DNA of 5,766 nucleotides, from positions 1 to 5,766 of the forward strand of contig DASWAT010000044.1 in NCBI GenBank assembly GCA_036390995.1. Direction: 5' to 3'. This document shows positions 5,046 to 5,766 of the stretch, in pieces; the stretch's first letter is position 1; each line of letters opens with the position of its first letter. Source of the stretch: DASQQQ01 sp036390995 (GTDB lineage Bacteria; Actinomycetota; UBA4738; HRBIN12). The notes under the pieces were generated by a model. That model did no database searches, was not told the DNA's origin, and saw nothing but the letters and a program-made list of their open reading frames with translations. The position numbers were made by a program, and so were the translations under genes.

Positions 5046-5660
5046 ATGGACCGCCGGGGCACCCTGGAGCTGCTGATCGGCTTTGGGCCCACCACCTCGC
5101 CGCTGTTCGGCCGGGCGGCCTCCTACGCGACGGCGCATGCCACCACCTCGGCGGAGATCTCCCCCGGCGTGTGGCGTGCCGCCTTTACCCTTGGGACCGA
5201 CCCCGAGCCCTACGCCCGGGCCTGGCGGCTGCTGCGGCTGGTGGGGTCCTGGCGGGGCACCGAGGTGGAGGTCTCCGGATCCCCCGAGCCCCTTGCCCCG
5301 GTGCAGGCCATGACCGCCTGCGCCAGGGAGTGGCTTCGCAAGGTGGGGGCCTGCCGGGCACCCTTCCCCTCCGGGCCGTGGCCAAAGTGCGAGCGCTGTC
5401 CCGGCTCGGCGATCGTCGGGGGGCTATGCGAGGGCGCTCACAAGAGCGGCGATGTCATCTTCGTCGTTGTACGGGGCCAGGGACACCCGGAGCCGGTCGC
5501 CGCGGAGGCTGCACACGATCCTCTCGCGGCGAAGCCGTGTCACGACGCGGGCGGACAGCTGACCTCGACGCCCCAGCGAGACGATGTGCGATGCGGCAGC
5601 GGGGTCCCCGCGCTGGCGGAAGGGCCGCCAGCTACGGTCCTCGGCCGCATCGAGCAATAG
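5046..5660 (+). CDS. Protein of unknown function with a cysteine cluster; 3' part overlaps a convergent gene
   Basis: The first 120 or so codons (MDRRGTLELLIGFGPTTSPL ... WPKCERCP) have nearly all third positions G or C and a balanced composition, so this part is very probably real coding sequence. It holds RAWRLLRLVGSWRGTEVEV and four Cys residues: one in MTACAREWL, one in GACRAPF, and a CERC pair (Cys-x2-Cys). These could bind a metal or an Fe-S cluster; I do not recognise a named family. Codons after about 5405 lie antisense to the aminotransferase 3' end, and the product there turns into unstructured sequence. The original C-terminus was therefore probably lost, and the frame runs on to a chance TAG at 5660. 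I prefer the ATG at 5046, but no good ribosome binding site is visible; a GTG at 4989 would add 19 residues. It may be a truncated pseudogene. It lies between an IS110 end and a convergent gene. Confidence 0.5.
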   Translation: MDRRGTLELLIGFGPTTSPLFGRAASYATAHATTSAEISPGVWRAAFTLGTDPEPYARAWRLLRLVGSWRGTEVEVSGSPEPLAPVQAMTACAREWLRKVGACRAPFPSGPWPKCERCPGSAIVGGLCEGAHKSGDVIFVVVRGQGHPEPVAAEAAHDPLAAKPCHDAGGQLTSTPQRDDVRCGSGVPALAEGPPATVLGRIEQ

Positions 5661-5766
5661 GTCGTGCAGTCGCGTCGCGTGTCGCTCGACCCTGTCCACT
5701 CCCATCGCCATGAGTTGATCCATCGCTGTCGTCAGGCCGACCACCGAGAGGTAGGACCTCGTTGAC
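5424..5766 (-). CDS. Class V aminotransferase / cysteine-desulfurase-like protein, C-terminal part (runs off right edge)
   Basis: The visible 113 residues run without a stop from the window edge to a TAG at 5424-5426. They match the small C-terminal domain of fold-type I PLP enzymes of class V (SufS/Csd, kynureninase-like): SYLSVVGLTTAMDQL, then MGVDRVERHATRLHDLLLDA, a SHIVSL strand, then RRERIVCSLRGDRLRVSLAP and YNDEDDIAALVSALA. The Arg in RLRVS and the following YN..DDI motif are the usual end of this family, the Arg helping to hold the substrate carboxylate. The PLP-binding Lys and the active-site loop lie outside the window, so desulfurase, selenocysteine lyase or another activity cannot be told apart. 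An internal GTG at 5744 would be an artificial start: the same frame continues upstream with in-family sequence. It is convergent with, and its 3' end overlaps, the frame of the unknown Cys-containing gene. Confidence 0.85.
   Translation of the reverse strand, partial: STRSYLSVVGLTTAMDQLMAMGVDRVERHATRLHDLLLDAAEDRSWRPFRQRGDPAAASHIVSLGRRGQLSARVVTRLRRERIVCSLRGDRLRVSLAPYNDEDDIAALVSALA

Noticed and set aside
4646..5713. + strand open frame of 355 codons across the IS110 end and the unknown gene
   Set aside because: Most of it is one frame off the better-supported gene at 5046 or antisense to the IS110 and aminotransferase sequences, and the product is Arg/Gly/Ala-rich. Only a short piece near 4922-5030 looks mildly protein-like.
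1..5766. CRISPR arrays, tRNA or rRNA genes, phage genes
   Set aside because: I found no regularly spaced repeats, cloverleaf-like segments, rRNA-like tracts or phage structural motifs when reading both strands by eye.

Overview
The window is high-GC DNA with GTC/CTG/GCC-type codon choice, several GTG starts and strong GGAGG ribosome binding sites. This fits an actinobacterium or a similar high-GC soil or sediment bacterium; the species cannot be named from the sequence. It looks like a small chromosomal block of ordinary genes whose edges have been worn by insertion sequences.

Left edge (1-513): the start of an IS481-type transposase reads leftward off the window, and its terminal region with a pair of direct repeats ends in ACA at 128. 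It is followed by a broken DDE transposase on the + strand that keeps only the second half of the catalytic domain. That remnant stops almost exactly at the stop codon of the next gene.

Core (514-4489): on the - strand lie a small flavodoxin-domain protein and a two-helix membrane protein, separated by a perfect 13-bp hairpin that probably terminates the membrane-protein transcript. A 227-bp divergent intergenic region separates the membrane gene from a + strand two-component system. This is a membrane histidine kinase (extracytoplasmic sensor, GAF, HisKA_3, HATPase) overlapping by 23 bp a NarL/FixJ-type response regulator with a LuxR-type helix-turn-helix. The simplest reading is a sensor-regulator pair that may control itself and/or the divergent membrane gene; this is inference from layout only.

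Right part (4490-5766): a decayed IS110-family transposase start on the - strand, together with the non-coding DNA upstream of it, which in the IS110 group is where the bridge RNA is encoded. Next comes a cysteine-containing protein of unknown function on the + strand, whose frame runs into the 3' end of a convergent gene. That gene is the C-terminal part of a class V (PLP-dependent, SufS/cysteine-desulfurase-like) aminotransferase and continues off the right edge.

I see no CRISPR array, tRNA, rRNA or clearly new defence system. The points most worth a second look are the IS110 upstream region with its 20-bp-spaced repeat, the unknown Cys-containing gene and its junction with the aminotransferase, and the flanking of the two-component block by unrelated IS remnants.
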